Below are positions 39,888 to 50,669 of a DNA stretch of 64,000 nucleotides, piece by piece. The notes beneath the pieces were generated by a model. It was not told the DNA's origin, searched no databases, and saw nothing but the letters and a program-made list of their open reading frames with translations. This DNA comes from Leptolyngbyaceae cyanobacterium C42_A2020_001 (lineage in GTDB: Bacteria; Cyanobacteriota; Cyanobacteriia; Leptolyngbyales; Leptolyngbyaceae). Each line of letters opens with the position of its first letter. Position 1 is the stretch's first letter. The stretch is from assembly GCA_015272515.1 (NCBI GenBank), contig JACYLN010000025.1, positions 47,224 to 111,223 on the forward strand, in the 5' to 3' direction. The translations under genes and the position numbers were made by a program.

Positions 39888-40316
39888 GTGACTACTCTTG
39901 TTCCTATCCAGATCGAAGACGGCATGGTGATCTACGTCGAAGCCCAAGAGAACACCGAAACTGCCCCCATCATCCCACAACAGCCTGCTGCCCCAGAAAC
40001 GGGTGAACAAACTCGTGGCGGACAAAAAGGGTTACCCTCCATGCCTCCAATTCCACGCATGAATCCCACACAGTCCATGCAACTGGTGCAAAACACGATT
40101 CGCACGTATGCGTCTTATTGCATGACAGCGTTCAAAAACTTTAGTGCAGCGGATATCAATGAAGTCACCCTGGAGTTTGGCATTAATCTAAGTGCAGATG
40201 CAGGCATTCCCTACATTGCCAGCGGCAAAGCTCAGAGCAACCTCAAGATTACAGTGAAGTGTACTTATCCTAAGGAGACGCTGGCAACCGATCAAACCAC
40301 AAAGCTAGATGCCTGA
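39888..40316 (+). CDS. Trypco1 / CU044_2847-family-like protein
   Basis: PIQIEDGMVIYVEAQE...AADINEVTLEFGINLSADAGIPYIASGKAQSNLKITVKC. Confidence 0.65.
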   Translation: MTTLVPIQIEDGMVIYVEAQENTETAPIIPQQPAAPETGEQTRGGQKGLPSMPPIPRMNPTQSMQLVQNTIRTYASYCMTAFKNFSAADINEVTLEFGINLSADAGIPYIASGKAQSNLKITVKCTYPKETLATDQTTKLDA

Positions 40317-40735
40317 CCCTGCGACGCTTGCCAACTCCGGGCATCAAAATACAGGTCTTCTAGGGAAATACTGTAAAGTGCTTCCTTGAGTTTTTGGTGC
40401 AAGCGGTTCCAGAGCGTAAACGTGACCCAATCTTCTGCCTGGGAATCGTCGGGAGTGTGACGTGGGAGGGGATCGATGCTTTCCCCAACCGCTTCCAAAA
40501 TTTGCCCCAACGAAATTTGGGCAGGGGGACGGGACAGTTGATAACCTCCCTGCGAACCGCGAACCGACTGCACCAACCCCGCGCGACGCATTTCAATTAA
40601 TAACTTTTCCAGATAGGGTGCTGGGAGATCCTGACGCTGGGCAATCGCCTTTACCGATGTGGGCCCAAATCCGGGCTGCAAGGTCAGATCCAGCAGTGCC
40701 TTGACGCTGTAATGTCCACGAGTGGTTAGTTTCAT
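40292..40735 (-). CDS. Rrf2 family transcriptional regulator
   Basis: MKLTTRGHYSVKALLDLTLQPGFGPTSVKAIAQRQDLPAPYLEKLLIEMRRAGLVQSVRGSQGGYQLSRPPAQISLGQILEAV. Confidence 0.93.
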   Translation of the reverse strand: MKLTTRGHYSVKALLDLTLQPGFGPTSVKAIAQRQDLPAPYLEKLLIEMRRAGLVQSVRGSQGGYQLSRPPAQISLGQILEAVGESIDPLPRHTPDDSQAEDWVTFTLWNRLHQKLKEALYSISLEDLYFDARSWQASQGQASSFVV

Positions 40736-40940
40736 TGGAGGTGGTTGATTAAAAGGCGATCGCTCCTCTGGGCAATGTAAATGAATATTAAGAAAAATCA
40801 GCAAAGCTGAGAAGTTTTGCAAACTTTAGTTGTGCTTAATGAAGCAATATTGAATACTTATCGTTAATTAAACCAATTGGGACTTCTAACTGTCCTTGTT
40901 TGATTTATTCATATCGAGATCAAGATTTAACGATAGCATT

Positions 40941-41375
40941 ATGACTCCACTGTTCCCTTTAGCGCCTCGCTACCGCTTAGATGATGAGCTTCCCTGGTTA
41001 GAGGGAATCGATCCCAGCCGTCATTATTGGCTAATGGTAAACGGTGATGCAGCACTGACGGTTGCAATTCCAGGCTTGGCTGTATTTTCGCAAGAAGAAT
41101 TTAAGCAAGCGATTTTAGGATTTCGTGCTCTCCAACCTGGTGGGCAGATGGAAATTCAACGAGCGGCGAACCGTTGTGTGATTATTTGCATTAGCCAAAA
41201 TTGCTACGCTCTTGAAGCAGAAGTTCTGGGCGCAACGGTTTGGCATTTATTTGATCAGGAAACGTTGGAAAGTCTGCTAAGAACCAGTCATCCTGATTGG
41301 AAGTGCGCTCCCAAAGATGTTGAACTGGGGCGGCGATCGCTGCTGCGTTCTTGGGCGCAATCCATCGCAGCTTAA
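40941..41375 (+). CDS. Hypothetical protein convergent with CTDH
   Basis: MTPLFPLAPRYRLDDELPWLEGIDPSRHYWLMVNGDAALTVAIPG...; 144 aa from the internal ATG. Confidence 0.55.
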   Translation: MTPLFPLAPRYRLDDELPWLEGIDPSRHYWLMVNGDAALTVAIPGLAVFSQEEFKQAILGFRALQPGGQMEIQRAANRCVIICISQNCYALEAEVLGATVWHLFDQETLESLLRTSHPDWKCAPKDVELGRRSLLRSWAQSIAA

Positions 41376-41821
41376 ACTTCAGCCGCATTTTTGTTGTTCT
41401 TTAGGTGAAGTAAATCCTGAAGGGCTGCTAGCAGATTGATCTTGGCGATAAAGATCTGCTGAGTGGGACTAAGGATGAATGTCCATCTTACATTGACTGA
41501 GAACCAGGGCGTTTGTACCTTACCCACCACTTCAACTTCTGTACATCCGTCATCTAGAACTGTTGAAACTGCTTGCGTTGGTTCAAGTAAAAAGCCTCTC
41601 GCTTCTCGCTTCAGGTAGTCTGCGATCGCCTCTGGACCAACCACCGCATTTTCAAACGGGGGTTGCAAAGCCCCATCCACGGCAAACAACCGACTTGTTG
41701 CCTCAAAGTCTCCTGCATTTAGACTGTCGAAATACTGTAAAACAACTGGCTGAGCAAAGTCTGCGACCGCAGCTTGCCCCAAACTTGTTATAGATTCAAC
41801 CTGTGGAGACAATTCACCCAT
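41372..41821 (-). CDS. OCP C-terminal-domain homolog (CTDH, NTF2 fold)
   Basis: VVLQYFDSLNAGDFEATSRLFAVDGALQPPFENAVVGPEAI...CTEVEVVGKVQTPWFSVNVRWTFILSPTQQIFIAKINLLAALQDLLHL aligns with the OCP CTD pattern. Confidence 0.93.
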   Translation of the reverse strand: MGELSPQVESITSLGQAAVADFAQPVVLQYFDSLNAGDFEATSRLFAVDGALQPPFENAVVGPEAIADYLKREARGFLLEPTQAVSTVLDDGCTEVEVVGKVQTPWFSVNVRWTFILSPTQQIFIAKINLLAALQDLLHLKNNKNAAEV

Positions 41822-41942
41822 TCACAGAGAAACCCCATTAAACGTTTGATTTCTAGAATAAAGGGGAAGCGCGTTAGATATCTGCTTCCCCGGAGAAATT
41901 CTGAATGAGAGGTTAAGATTTCTGCAATGCTTAAAGGGTTGC

Positions 41943-42464
41943 TTATGCAAACAGCGGATCAACACCCATTTCAATCACAATATTGCGAAGAACGGTAATT
42001 TGCTGACCCATGTCAAGCTGCTTGAGCGCTTCCAGGGTTTGATAGGCATCAGTGGATGCGGAGTAGTCAGCAGGCATGGGAACAACTATGCCCTGTCTCA
42101 TCCACTCAGCCAGTTGATACCAGAATGCTAACTTAGTGTTGGCACTAAGGATGCCATAGGCGCGTGTATCAGCCGTGTCTACCTGGTTTGCCAAGTCACG
42201 CATGAAAGTGAGTTGTTCAGCGAAAGACATTGCCTTAATCTGATTCAGCAGTCCCTCAGCCAGTTGCAAGCGAGCAGCACCAGGAGCAGCAGGAGTTACA
42301 GAAGTACCCATCTCGGTGTAAACATACCAGAGGAGGGCAAGTTGGTCATCTGTTGAGAGACGCTTGATTTGAGCAGTAACAGATGCAACGGAATCAGAAG
42401 TCTCAACAGTTGAGAGGTAAGGGTTAGAAAAACGAGTTGAGGTTGATTCTGTAGTGAAAGTCAT
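41943..42464 (-). CDS. Helical carotenoid protein (HCP), paired with CTDH
   Basis: DDQLALLWYVYTEMGTSVTPAAPGAARLQLAEGLLNQIKAMSFAEQLTFMRDLANQVDT...TKLAFWYQLAEWM...GQQITVLRNIVIEMGVDP. Confidence 0.95.
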   Translation of the reverse strand: MTFTTESTSTRFSNPYLSTVETSDSVASVTAQIKRLSTDDQLALLWYVYTEMGTSVTPAAPGAARLQLAEGLLNQIKAMSFAEQLTFMRDLANQVDTADTRAYGILSANTKLAFWYQLAEWMRQGIVVPMPADYSASTDAYQTLEALKQLDMGQQITVLRNIVIEMGVDPLFA

Positions 42465-42606
42465 AGGTTATTCCTTATGTTGAGGACGTATGAGGTTTGC
42501 TCGGTTAAAAAGGGATGTCCAGTACCTATTGGCTTAACGTCGAAAATCCACCTCGGACATCTCTCAATGTAAAGCTTTATTTGCAAAATGACAACAAAAT
42601 TTACAA

Positions 42607-43602
42607 ATGACCGTTCTAGACTTGTCTCTATCTTTGCCAGAATTAGTGGCTTCGATTAAGCAGAAGGCATTGGATTTGGGCTTTCACAAAGTTGGGATTG
42701 CCTCAGTTGAAGCCATGCCAGAGGACGCAACGCAGTATTTGCAAAACTGGTTAGCGCAAGGGTTTCAGGCAGATATGGCATGGATGGCGAACCCAAAGCG
42801 GCAAAACATTCGAGACGTGATGCCCAATGTTCAATCTGTCATTTGTGTGGCGCTGAATTACTATGCGCCTGTGGCTCGTTCCATCGGCGAGCAGTATGCT
42901 CAAATTTCTCGCTACGGCTGGGGGCGGGATTATCACAAGGTTTTGCACAAACGGTTGAAGGTGTTTGCAACCTGGCTGCAAGCGCCGGGGGAGGGCGTTC
43001 AAGCTCGTTACTATGCAGATACGGGACCTGTGCAGGATAAGGTATGGGCGCAGCAGGCGGGAATTGGCTGGATTGCCAAAAACGGCAATTTAATTACCCG
43101 TGAGTATGGTTCCTGGGTGTTCTTGGGCGAAGTGTTAACTAATCTTGTGTTACCAGGCGATCGCCCCCACACGGCGCATTGTGGCACCTGCACTCGCTGT
43201 TTGGATGCGTGCCCCACAGGAGCCATTCCCCAACCTCATGTCGTTGATGCGAATCGGTGTATTGCTTACCACACAATTGAGAACCGGGCAGAGCAGTTAC
43301 CAGAAGCGATCGCGCCTCATCTCCAGGGATGGGTTGCGGGCTGCGACATTTGCCAGGACGTGTGTCCCTGGAATCAACGATTTGCCCAACCAACGAATAT
43401 CCCAGAGTTTTATCCCCATGCCTGGAATGTGGCTCCAACCCTGACAGAGTTGGTAGAACTGTCTGATGAAGAATACGATCGCCGCTTTATTGGCTCAGCC
43501 CTGCGACGCATCAAGCCCTGGATGCTACGACGAAATGCTCAAGCAAACCTCGATCATCTGAGATCCGCTGAGTCAGAGCCAAACTGTGAATCAACCGATT
43601 AA
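42607..43602 (+). CDS. queG: Epoxyqueuosine reductase
   Basis: [16 protein letters not shown] and [14 protein letters not shown] Fe-S motifs; [17 protein letters not shown]. Confidence 0.96.
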   Translation: MTVLDLSLSLPELVASIKQKALDLGFHKVGIASVEAMPEDATQYLQNWLAQGFQADMAWMANPKRQNIRDVMPNVQSVICVALNYYAPVARSIGEQYAQISRYGWGRDYHKVLHKRLKVFATWLQAPGEGVQARYYADTGPVQDKVWAQQAGIGWIAKNGNLITREYGSWVFLGEVLTNLVLPGDRPHTAHCGTCTRCLDACPTGAIPQPHVVDANRCIAYHTIENRAEQLPEAIAPHLQGWVAGCDICQDVCPWNQRFAQPTNIPEFYPHAWNVAPTLTELVELSDEEYDRRFIGSALRRIKPWMLRRNAQANLDHLRSAESEPNCESTD

Positions 43603-46600
43603 TGATCCGAATGATGAGACGATTCGGGCTTAACGGCAAAGGTCAACACCGTTTCGTCTACGCCTTTGAGCTTTAAAGGGCTAAATTTGATGATCTCGTC
43701 TTCTTCCATGTAATCAGCGACCGCAGCCGATACCAGAATGCTGTCTGGATCGGCAGCTTCTTGAATCCGAGCTGCGATGTTTACACTGGGACCAATCGCC
43801 GTGTAATCCGATCGCTCCGGTGAGCCAAACATCCCCACTACGGCGGTTCCTTGATGGATGCCGCAGCGGAACTGCACCTGATCGATCCCTTGCTCCTGCC
43901 AACGCTGGTTGAGTTTGACTAACGATTTCCGCATGGCACGAGCCGATGCCACTGCCCGCCGCACCTGTTCGTTGGGTGTCAGTTCTTCTGGAGCACCAAA
44001 CACGGCTAAAATCGCATCGCCCATGAACTTGTCGATCGTTCCACCATTATCAAATAGCACGCGGGTCATTTCTGCCAGGTACTCGTTCAACAGTTCAGCC
44101 ACCCGCCGCGATCGCAGTGTATTCGACAGTTGCGTAAAGCCTACAATATCGCTGAACAGCACCGTCACCATCCGAGGTTCAGGGCGCAAATCCAGCACTA
44201 ATTCGCCCTTCGCTGCGCGTTCTACCAATGACGATGGCAAGAATCGCTTCAAGATTGAACCTGTGAGATAACTGTTTAACTCTGCCACACGTCGCTCGTT
44301 TTCTTTCAAAGCTAGTAAATTTCTCACCTCTGCCAGCAACTCGCGATCGTTAAACGGCTTAGATAGATACGCATCGGCTCCTCGCTCTGCCCCTTCAATC
44401 CGCGTATCCTCATCGGCTTTTGCCGTCAGCAGAATGATGGGAATCCCTTTCAAGGTGTCATCCTGCCGAATCAGCCGGATCATATCCAGTCCGGAGACTT
44501 GGGGCATCATCAAATCTGTCACAATCAGGTGCGGCGGCTGAGCTTGGGCAATGTTCAAGCCCTCCGCCCCATTTCGCGCTAGCGATACACGATAACCCCG
44601 TTCTCGGAGGATGCCAGATACGTAAGTTCTCACATCTGGATTGTCATCCACGATTAAGATATGAGCCGTTTGCGGTTTGGCAGTTAACGTTGGTTCCTCA
44701 ATCGGTAGTGGGTCGTTGAGAATAGGTAGTGGCTCCAGATCTTGCAGGTCGGCTTCGATATCTGCCAGTTCTACCGCAGCACGATTTTGCTGAAGCTCTG
44801 TTTGGACATCAATTACCTGTTGAGGCGGCAGATGAGCGACTCCAGTCTGTATCCAAATCGTAAAGGTTGAGCCTTCTCCATAGGTCGAATCCACAGAGAT
44901 TTGCCCTCCATGCAGTTCAACCAATTCTCTGACTAGCGCTAACCCTAAGCCGCTGCCTTCGTAGCTACGGTTAGCAGAACCTTCTGCCTGGCGGAACCGC
45001 TCAAACAGATGGGGAATTTGATCGGGGCGGATGCCAATCCCGGTATCAGTCACCTTGAGCAAGCAGTGATCTCCAGCGGGTTCTAAACTTACTGAAATGC
45101 TGCCGCCGCCGGGGGTAAATTTCATGGCGTTGGAGAGCAGGTTGTATAGCACCTTGTCGAACTTTTCCAGGTCGAGATATACCGCGGGACAAGGGGTTAA
45201 CCGGGTAATCAACCGAACACCTTTGCGATCGCAGTAGGGACGGAACGACTCCACTGTCTGGTTGACAAAGTCCACCAGATCGCAGGGGCGAAAACTCGGC
45301 TGCATCCGTCCGGCATCCAACCGCTGTAAATCCAGCAATTGGTTGACAAGCCGCAGCAGTCGGCGGGAATTACGGAGGGCAATGACTGACTGTTCGTAAG
45401 AAAGCCCTTGCTCTTTTGCCACGACTGCTTCTAAGGGACCAATCGTTAATGTCAGTGGAGTGCGAAATTCGTGGGAGATGTTTTGGAAGAACTCGGTTTT
45501 CTGGCGATCAAGTTCCAGCAGTTGCTCTGCTTGTTGACGAGTTTTTTGGTAAAGGCGGGCTTGTTGAACGGCGATCGCTGCCTGAGCTGCCACTGCTTGC
45601 GCCAGTTCAATCTCCGATAGCAACCAGCGACGAGCATGATGATTTTGCCGTAAAGAAATGCTGCCGATGATTTTACCATCCGATAACAGGGGCACGACCA
45701 ACAATGCCCGTGTGGGATGGCGGAAGGGGTGCTCGGCGATCGTCATTTCTGGATAGAGGGTCAAGTCATTCAGCACCACGGGTTGCTTGGTCAGCATCAA
45801 CTGCTTTAATACCGGATTCCGATCAATTGGCACCACGGATTGGGGCATTGCCCGCCCACTATCCTCTCCCAAATGTCCTTTTGCTTCATCCAGCGAGATC
45901 AGGCTAAGGGAGGCGTTACCACCGGGGCGATCGGTGGCAATGGTAGTGGGGTGCCCTGGTTGAGCCGCATCGTGCAGTCCAACGCATTGCACAAATTCGT
46001 CTTCTTCCGTCCACAGAGATAGCGCGCATCCATCAGCATGAAGCACTTGCCCCAATTGCTGCGTAATCGCCGCAAAAATATCTTGGGGATCAAGGCTAGA
46101 ACGAATTGCTGTCGTGATGGTGTTAATTAAAGCTTCTCGCTTTGCTAGCGCCTGAAGCTGTTCGTAGGCGCGCGCCTGTGATAATGCCAGGGCTGCTTGA
46201 TCTGCCACCATTGCCAGGAGCTGTACTTCATCATCCTGCCAACTGCGAGAATGCCCAGTTTGGTGGAGTACCAGGATGGTAATGAGTTCTTGCTGATACC
46301 ACAGAGGAACGATCAAGCTGGAGCGAATGCCTAAGGTGGTGTAGGCGTGTCGGCGTTGTTGGGTAGGTAAATCGTTGCCTTGCAGATGGAGATCGGTTTC
46401 GGCATCTTCAATGATTTGAATGTCCTGGCTGACCCAAACGGTTTGGGTCAACATCTCTTTATAAGAACTGAGGTGGTCGCTCTCGGCACCGCTACTGAAA
46501 CGATCCATTGGATCGATCGCGTATTCGATTAGAGTTTCCTTTTCATTGACGCTAACGCTCTGAGAAGCGGGTTCAGATGCTGCCGAATTGGAATGAGGAT

Positions 46601-47204
46601 TGTGTCCAAAGTAAATGAAGCAGTCCTCGTCTACACATCCATCCTGAACCGGACAAACGAGGCAATAGCTCGCTTCAAAAATGTGCCCCACTGTTTGTCC
46701 AATCGTTTGCAAAATTTGCCGATAACTGAGGGCACTGCGAATTGTACTGGTGACAGCATTGAGGAGCGATTCTTGCCGCAGCGATCGCCGCAGTTCTCGG
46801 GTGCGAGCTTTTAGCACGTTGTGAGTATCCACTGCCTGATGCACAACAGCTTTCAGTTCGCTATCGTTCCAGGGCTTCGTAACATACTTAAAAACTTTGC
46901 CAGAGTTGATTGCCTCTACCAAATCTTCAACATCGGTGTAGCCCGTTAAAATAATCCGAATAATGTCGGGATACTGAGTTGCCGTCAGGCTCAAAAACTC
47001 TGTACCGCTCATGTAGGGCATCCGCTGGTCTGAAATAATGACCGCTACATCCCCCTCATTTGCCAATATCTTCAATGCTGCGGGACCATTCTCTGCCCGC
47101 AGAACCTTAAATTCTCGATAAAACGTTCGATACAGCAAGTCTAAATTGTCTGGTTCATCATCCACTACCAGAATTTTGGGCTTGCTATTCGGCTGGACCT
47201 TCAT
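43599..47204 (-). CDS. cyaC: REC-GAF-GAF-histidine kinase-REC-class III nucleotidyl cyclase (CyaC-like)
   Basis: [11 protein letters not shown]...ISDQRMP; two GAF regions; [34 protein letters not shown]...[25 protein letters not shown]...[15 protein letters not shown]...[16 protein letters not shown]. Confidence 0.9.
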   Translation of the reverse strand: MKVQPNSKPKILVVDDEPDNLDLLYRTFYREFKVLRAENGPAALKILANEGDVAVIISDQRMPYMSGTEFLSLTATQYPDIIRIILTGYTDVEDLVEAINSGKVFKYVTKPWNDSELKAVVHQAVDTHNVLKARTRELRRSLRQESLLNAVTSTIRSALSYRQILQTIGQTVGHIFEASYCLVCPVQDGCVDEDCFIYFGHNPHSNSAASEPASQSVSVNEKETLIEYAIDPMDRFSSGAESDHLSSYKEMLTQTVWVSQDIQIIEDAETDLHLQGNDLPTQQRRHAYTTLGIRSSLIVPLWYQQELITILVLHQTGHSRSWQDDEVQLLAMVADQAALALSQARAYEQLQALAKREALINTITTAIRSSLDPQDIFAAITQQLGQVLHADGCALSLWTEEDEFVQCVGLHDAAQPGHPTTIATDRPGGNASLSLISLDEAKGHLGEDSGRAMPQSVVPIDRNPVLKQLMLTKQPVVLNDLTLYPEMTIAEHPFRHPTRALLVVPLLSDGKIIGSISLRQNHHARRWLLSEIELAQAVAAQAAIAVQQARLYQKTRQQAEQLLELDRQKTEFFQNISHEFRTPLTLTIGPLEAVVAKEQGLSYEQSVIALRNSRRLLRLVNQLLDLQRLDAGRMQPSFRPCDLVDFVNQTVESFRPYCDRKGVRLITRLTPCPAVYLDLEKFDKVLYNLLSNAMKFTPGGGSISVSLEPAGDHCLLKVTDTGIGIRPDQIPHLFERFRQAEGSANRSYEGSGLGLALVRELVELHGGQISVDSTYGEGSTFTIWIQTGVAHLPPQQVIDVQTELQQNRAAVELADIEADLQDLEPLPILNDPLPIEEPTLTAKPQTAHILIVDDNPDVRTYVSGILRERGYRVSLARNGAEGLNIAQAQPPHLIVTDLMMPQVSGLDMIRLIRQDDTLKGIPIILLTAKADEDTRIEGAERGADAYLSKPFNDRELLAEVRNLLALKENERRVAELNSYLTGSILKRFLPSSLVERAAKGELVLDLRPEPRMVTVLFSDIVGFTQLSNTLRSRRVAELLNEYLAEMTRVLFDNGGTIDKFMGDAILAVFGAPEELTPNEQVRRAVASARAMRKSLVKLNQRWQEQGIDQVQFRCGIHQGTAVVGMFGSPERSDYTAIGPSVNIAARIQEAADPDSILVSAAVADYMEEDEIIKFSPLKLKGVDETVLTFAVKPESSHHSDH

Positions 47205-47953
47205 GAACCGATCTCCTGCGACCTGGCAGTGGATTAACTATCCTTAGGATTAACAGAAAGTCTCTACAAGAAGACGTGAGCGGAGTCAGTCACTCCCATT
47301 CTTGGATGGCACCCTAGCGTTTCCTGTCTACCACTATCACACTCTCGCGAGTGGATTGGCTATTTTCAACGCACTTCGGCAAACTCGCTTGAGTTTTATG
47401 CCGTTACCCCCTATTCAACCTGGCTTTTCCTAGAAAACAACAGTACCGATGGTGCAGTTTAAGCAAAAACGCTTTTCCATCTTGATCTCCGTCTGCATTT
47501 AATCCCTGAAATTTCAACACATGGCTCCTAAGACAACGACCTGTTCGCTTGTTTTCCAACTTAGGTTGCCCTGAGCCGTGACGTTTGTAACTCCCGATGC
47601 CGCACTCCTCAAATTTTCTTGAGATTCCACTGCCCATCTAGATGGTTGCCTAATTTTTACTCATAGCTTATACCACTCAAATGAATTCCAGGTTGGCTAA
47701 GTCTGGGTCTTACAGCCTCGCAAGCTGGGTGGCTAGAACTAGATGCATCGCCAAAGCGAGAGCACTCAGGAAAATTAATTAAAGCTGTTAAAACAAATCG
47801 GTCATAATCATGATTGAGAATCACAATTTAAGAAGCAAAAAAGGTACACCCAAAGTTTAGTCGAGTCACGCGTAAACAAATTCTTTGAATATAGGTTTAG
47901 CTGGGTTGACTGGGTTTGGAATGCCGTCACTTATTCGCCTGGAGTCTTCCAAC

Positions 47954-48502
47954 ATGCGCTGCCCCTTTTGTCAGCACAGCGATAATCGAGTCCTTGAATC
48001 GCGCTCAGCAGAGGCAGGGCAAAGTGTTCGGAGGCGGCGTGAATGTCTAAAGTGTGCTCGTCGCTTCACAACTTACGAGCGGATTGAATTTGTTCCAGTA
48101 ACGGTGATTAAACGAACAGGCGATCGCGAATCATTTGACCGCTACAAACTATTGAGAGGAATTGCCCGTGCTTGTGAAAAAACGGGAGTCACTTCTACCC
48201 AAATGGAAAACGTTGTTGATGAAATTGAGTCAGAACTGCAACAACGTGTGGTGCGCGAGGTTCCCAGCAGCGAAATTGGGGAATTGGTGTTAAATCATCT
48301 CAGTTTACTTAGTGAAGTGGCTTATATTCGCTTTGCCTCGGTTTATCGTAAGTTTCAAGGTATTCGAGACTTTGTTGAAACTTTAGAGCATCTCCAGAGT
48401 AGTCAGGAGAAAGGACACAAAACGGCTGAAAAGCGATCGCGTGAATCTTCCAATGACACTGTTAGCTCAGACGGTGGTTCAATCGCCATTTCTGCAAATT
48501 AA
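47954..48502 (+). CDS. nrdR: Transcriptional regulator NrdR
   Basis: [48 protein letters not shown]-cone domain. Confidence 0.96.
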   Translation: MRCPFCQHSDNRVLESRSAEAGQSVRRRRECLKCARRFTTYERIEFVPVTVIKRTGDRESFDRYKLLRGIARACEKTGVTSTQMENVVDEIESELQQRVVREVPSSEIGELVLNHLSLLSEVAYIRFASVYRKFQGIRDFVETLEHLQSSQEKGHKTAEKRSRESSNDTVSSDGGSIAISAN

Positions 48503-48822
48503 ACTGCCTACCCTCAAACTCCTAGTTGTTTTTCAAAGAGTCCTCCAAGTCTTAACTAGGCACAATCTCAATAAAGCGTCGCATATCCTCGGATACTTAA
48601 GGCTTTTGGAGTTGGTTCATCCCTTCGTCCCCGATCTCAAAAAAAGGGTTGTGTGGCTTACCTCATCTTGGGGTATGATAGTTCTTCCGAGCCTATATTT
48701 TTCAAAAAATCTCCTACAATTGTAAGGAGGGTTATTCCAGCGTGTAGTAGCACAAACTAGGAGTGCGTATACATCCGCAGGAGGCACATTTTCACGGAGA
48801 AAACTTTCAGGAAACGATTCGC

Positions 48823-49821
48823 ATGGTCAATCAGGACACAACAACTTTAGACGTTGGCTTTACTTACGAAGAATTTGCTGCCCGACTGGATAAGTACGAC
48901 TATCATTTCAGTCCAGGTGATGTTGTGGCTGGCACCGTGTTCAGTCTCGAACCACGCGGTGCCCTGATTGACATTGGGGCGAAAACGGCTGCCTACATCC
49001 CCATTCAGGAGATGTCGATTAACCGCATCGATAGCCCTGATGAAGTGCTTCAAGCCGATGAAACTCGCGAATTCTTTATTCTGGCAGACGAAAACGAAGA
49101 TGGACAACTGACTCTTTCCATTCGCCGCATTGAGTATATGCGTGCGTGGGAACGGGTACGACAGCTTCAGGCAGAAGATGCTACTGTGCGATCGCTCGTA
49201 TTTGCAACGAATCGAGGCGGTGCTCTGGTTAGAATTGAAGGTCTGCGCGGTTTCATCCCTGGTTCTCATATCAGCACTCGTAAACCGAAGGAAGAGTTAG
49301 TCGGTGAAGAACTACCTCTGAAGTTTTTAGAAGTGGACGAGGAGCGTAACCGTTTGGTTCTGAGCCATCGTCGAGCACTGGTTGAACGGAAGATGAATCG
49401 CCTGGAAGTGGGCGAGGTCGTCATTGGCACGGTGCGCGGCATCAAGCCCTACGGTGCCTTCATTGACATTGGCGGCGTGAGCGGCTTGTTACACATCTCT
49501 GAAATTTCCCACGATCACATTGATACTCCCCATAGCGTCTTCAACGTGAATGATGAGTTGAAGGTGATGATTATTGATTTAGACGCTGAGCGGGGTCGGA
49601 TTTCTCTATCTACCAAACAGTTAGAGCCAGAACCTGGTGACATGGTGAAGAACCCTCAAGTGGTTTATGACAAGGCTGAGGAAATGGCGGCGCGCTATCG
49701 TGAACAGGTAATGGCGAAGCAGCAACAGCAATTGCAAGAAGTGAATGGTAATGGATACGAGGCTCCTTCTGCCATCGCTGAGGAAGAAGTTGAAGAACTG
49801 CCCCCTGCGATTGAAGAATAG
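48823..49821 (+). CDS. rpsA: 30S ribosomal protein S1 (three S1 domains)
   Basis: GDVVAGTVFSLEPRGALIDIGAKTAAYIP; GEVVIGTVRGIKPYGAFIDIGGVSGLLHISEIS. Confidence 0.95.
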   Translation: MVNQDTTTLDVGFTYEEFAARLDKYDYHFSPGDVVAGTVFSLEPRGALIDIGAKTAAYIPIQEMSINRIDSPDEVLQADETREFFILADENEDGQLTLSIRRIEYMRAWERVRQLQAEDATVRSLVFATNRGGALVRIEGLRGFIPGSHISTRKPKEELVGEELPLKFLEVDEERNRLVLSHRRALVERKMNRLEVGEVVIGTVRGIKPYGAFIDIGGVSGLLHISEISHDHIDTPHSVFNVNDELKVMIIDLDAERGRISLSTKQLEPEPGDMVKNPQVVYDKAEEMAARYREQVMAKQQQQLQEVNGNGYEAPSAIAEEEVEELPPAIEE

Positions 49822-49908
49822 TGTCTTTGAGCTGAGTAGGCGTTGATCTGACTCGGCGCAGTATAGATAAAAATTTACAAAAGAGGCATACCTCTTTTGG
49901 CTATGAAG

Positions 49909-49939
49909 CAGTCAGAGTGATGCTCTGGCTGTTTTTTTA
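49909..49939 (+). terminator. Intrinsic terminator of rpsA
   Basis: CAGTCAGAG-TGATG-CTCTGGCTG followed by TTTTTTT. Confidence 0.75.
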
Positions 49940-49994
49940 CTGATTTTTGGTGTTTATTCCCGCACCGTTTCAGACCAATTGGCAAATGGTGGAT

Positions 49995-50096
49995 TATAGC
50001 TTTGGTCAAAACGCTGAGGACAAGGAAAAGTTGCAAAGCCAATGCTGGATCAGTGTTCTGACTTGCCATAGCCGTGTGTAACGTGGCTATGGCATA
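49995..50096 (-). mobile_element. MITE-like structured repeat, copy 3 (diverged, inverted orientation)
   Basis: TATAGCTTTGGTCAAAACGCTGAGGACAAGGAAAAGTTGCAAAGCCAATGCTGGATCAGTGTTCTGACTTGCCATAGCC... aligns to the reverse complement of copies 1 and 2. Confidence 0.75.
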
Positions 50097-50197
50097 ACTC
50101 GCCAAATTGGCGCGGCGCAATTCTAGAAGCTTGGTCAAATGCCATTGATGCCGCAGTATGGAGCATGTCTAACCCTCACAAATGCTCGATCGAACCT

Positions 50198-50599
50198 TCA
50201 CCGAGTGGAAGTTTTTTGTTTGTAATACGGTTTCTGAGCATTGAGGCACTGTTTCATCTCAGCAGTAAGTTCAGAACCAAATTGGCGATCGCGGGGATAA
50301 GGCAACAGATGATTGACTGAACCGTAGGAAAGTTGGTCTGGGCTGTCTTGCCGTACCACCATCTCTTTGGAACCTGCTATTTGATGTAAATTGGGGTATT
50401 TCGGGTGGGGAGAGAGAGACGCGATCAGGGTGGCTCGTGCAGAAAAGCCTTGATAGCAAAAGCGATCGCCTTTCTTGGCGATTTGAATGTACTTAGAACC
50501 CCAGCTATAAGATCCGGGTTGCAACGGCAAAGCATTGGCAACCTCGGTAAATACCAGCCACCAGGGAACTGAGATCGCGACCAGTTTACCCATGTTCAT
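50198..50599 (-). CDS. Secreted hypothetical protein
   Basis: MNMGKLVAISVPWWLVFTEVANALPLQPGSYSWGSKYIQIAKKGDRFCYQGFSA; 133 aa. Confidence 0.6.
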   Translation of the reverse strand: MNMGKLVAISVPWWLVFTEVANALPLQPGSYSWGSKYIQIAKKGDRFCYQGFSARATLIASLSPHPKYPNLHQIAGSKEMVVRQDSPDQLSYGSVNHLLPYPRDRQFGSELTAEMKQCLNAQKPYYKQKTSTR

Positions 50600-50669
50600 A
50601 TCAATGGAACTCCTCTACATACAAGATTGGGTAGGGACGTTTGGCCAAACGCCCCATTAATTCAAAAAA

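Noticed and set aside
47220-47884. Possible tRNA or ncRNA in the gap before nrdR
   Set aside because: No cloverleaf or conserved ncRNA motif found by eye.
49875-50138. 87-aa minus-strand ORF downstream of rpsA
   Set aside because: Overlaps the rpsA terminator and MITE copy 3; not protein-like.
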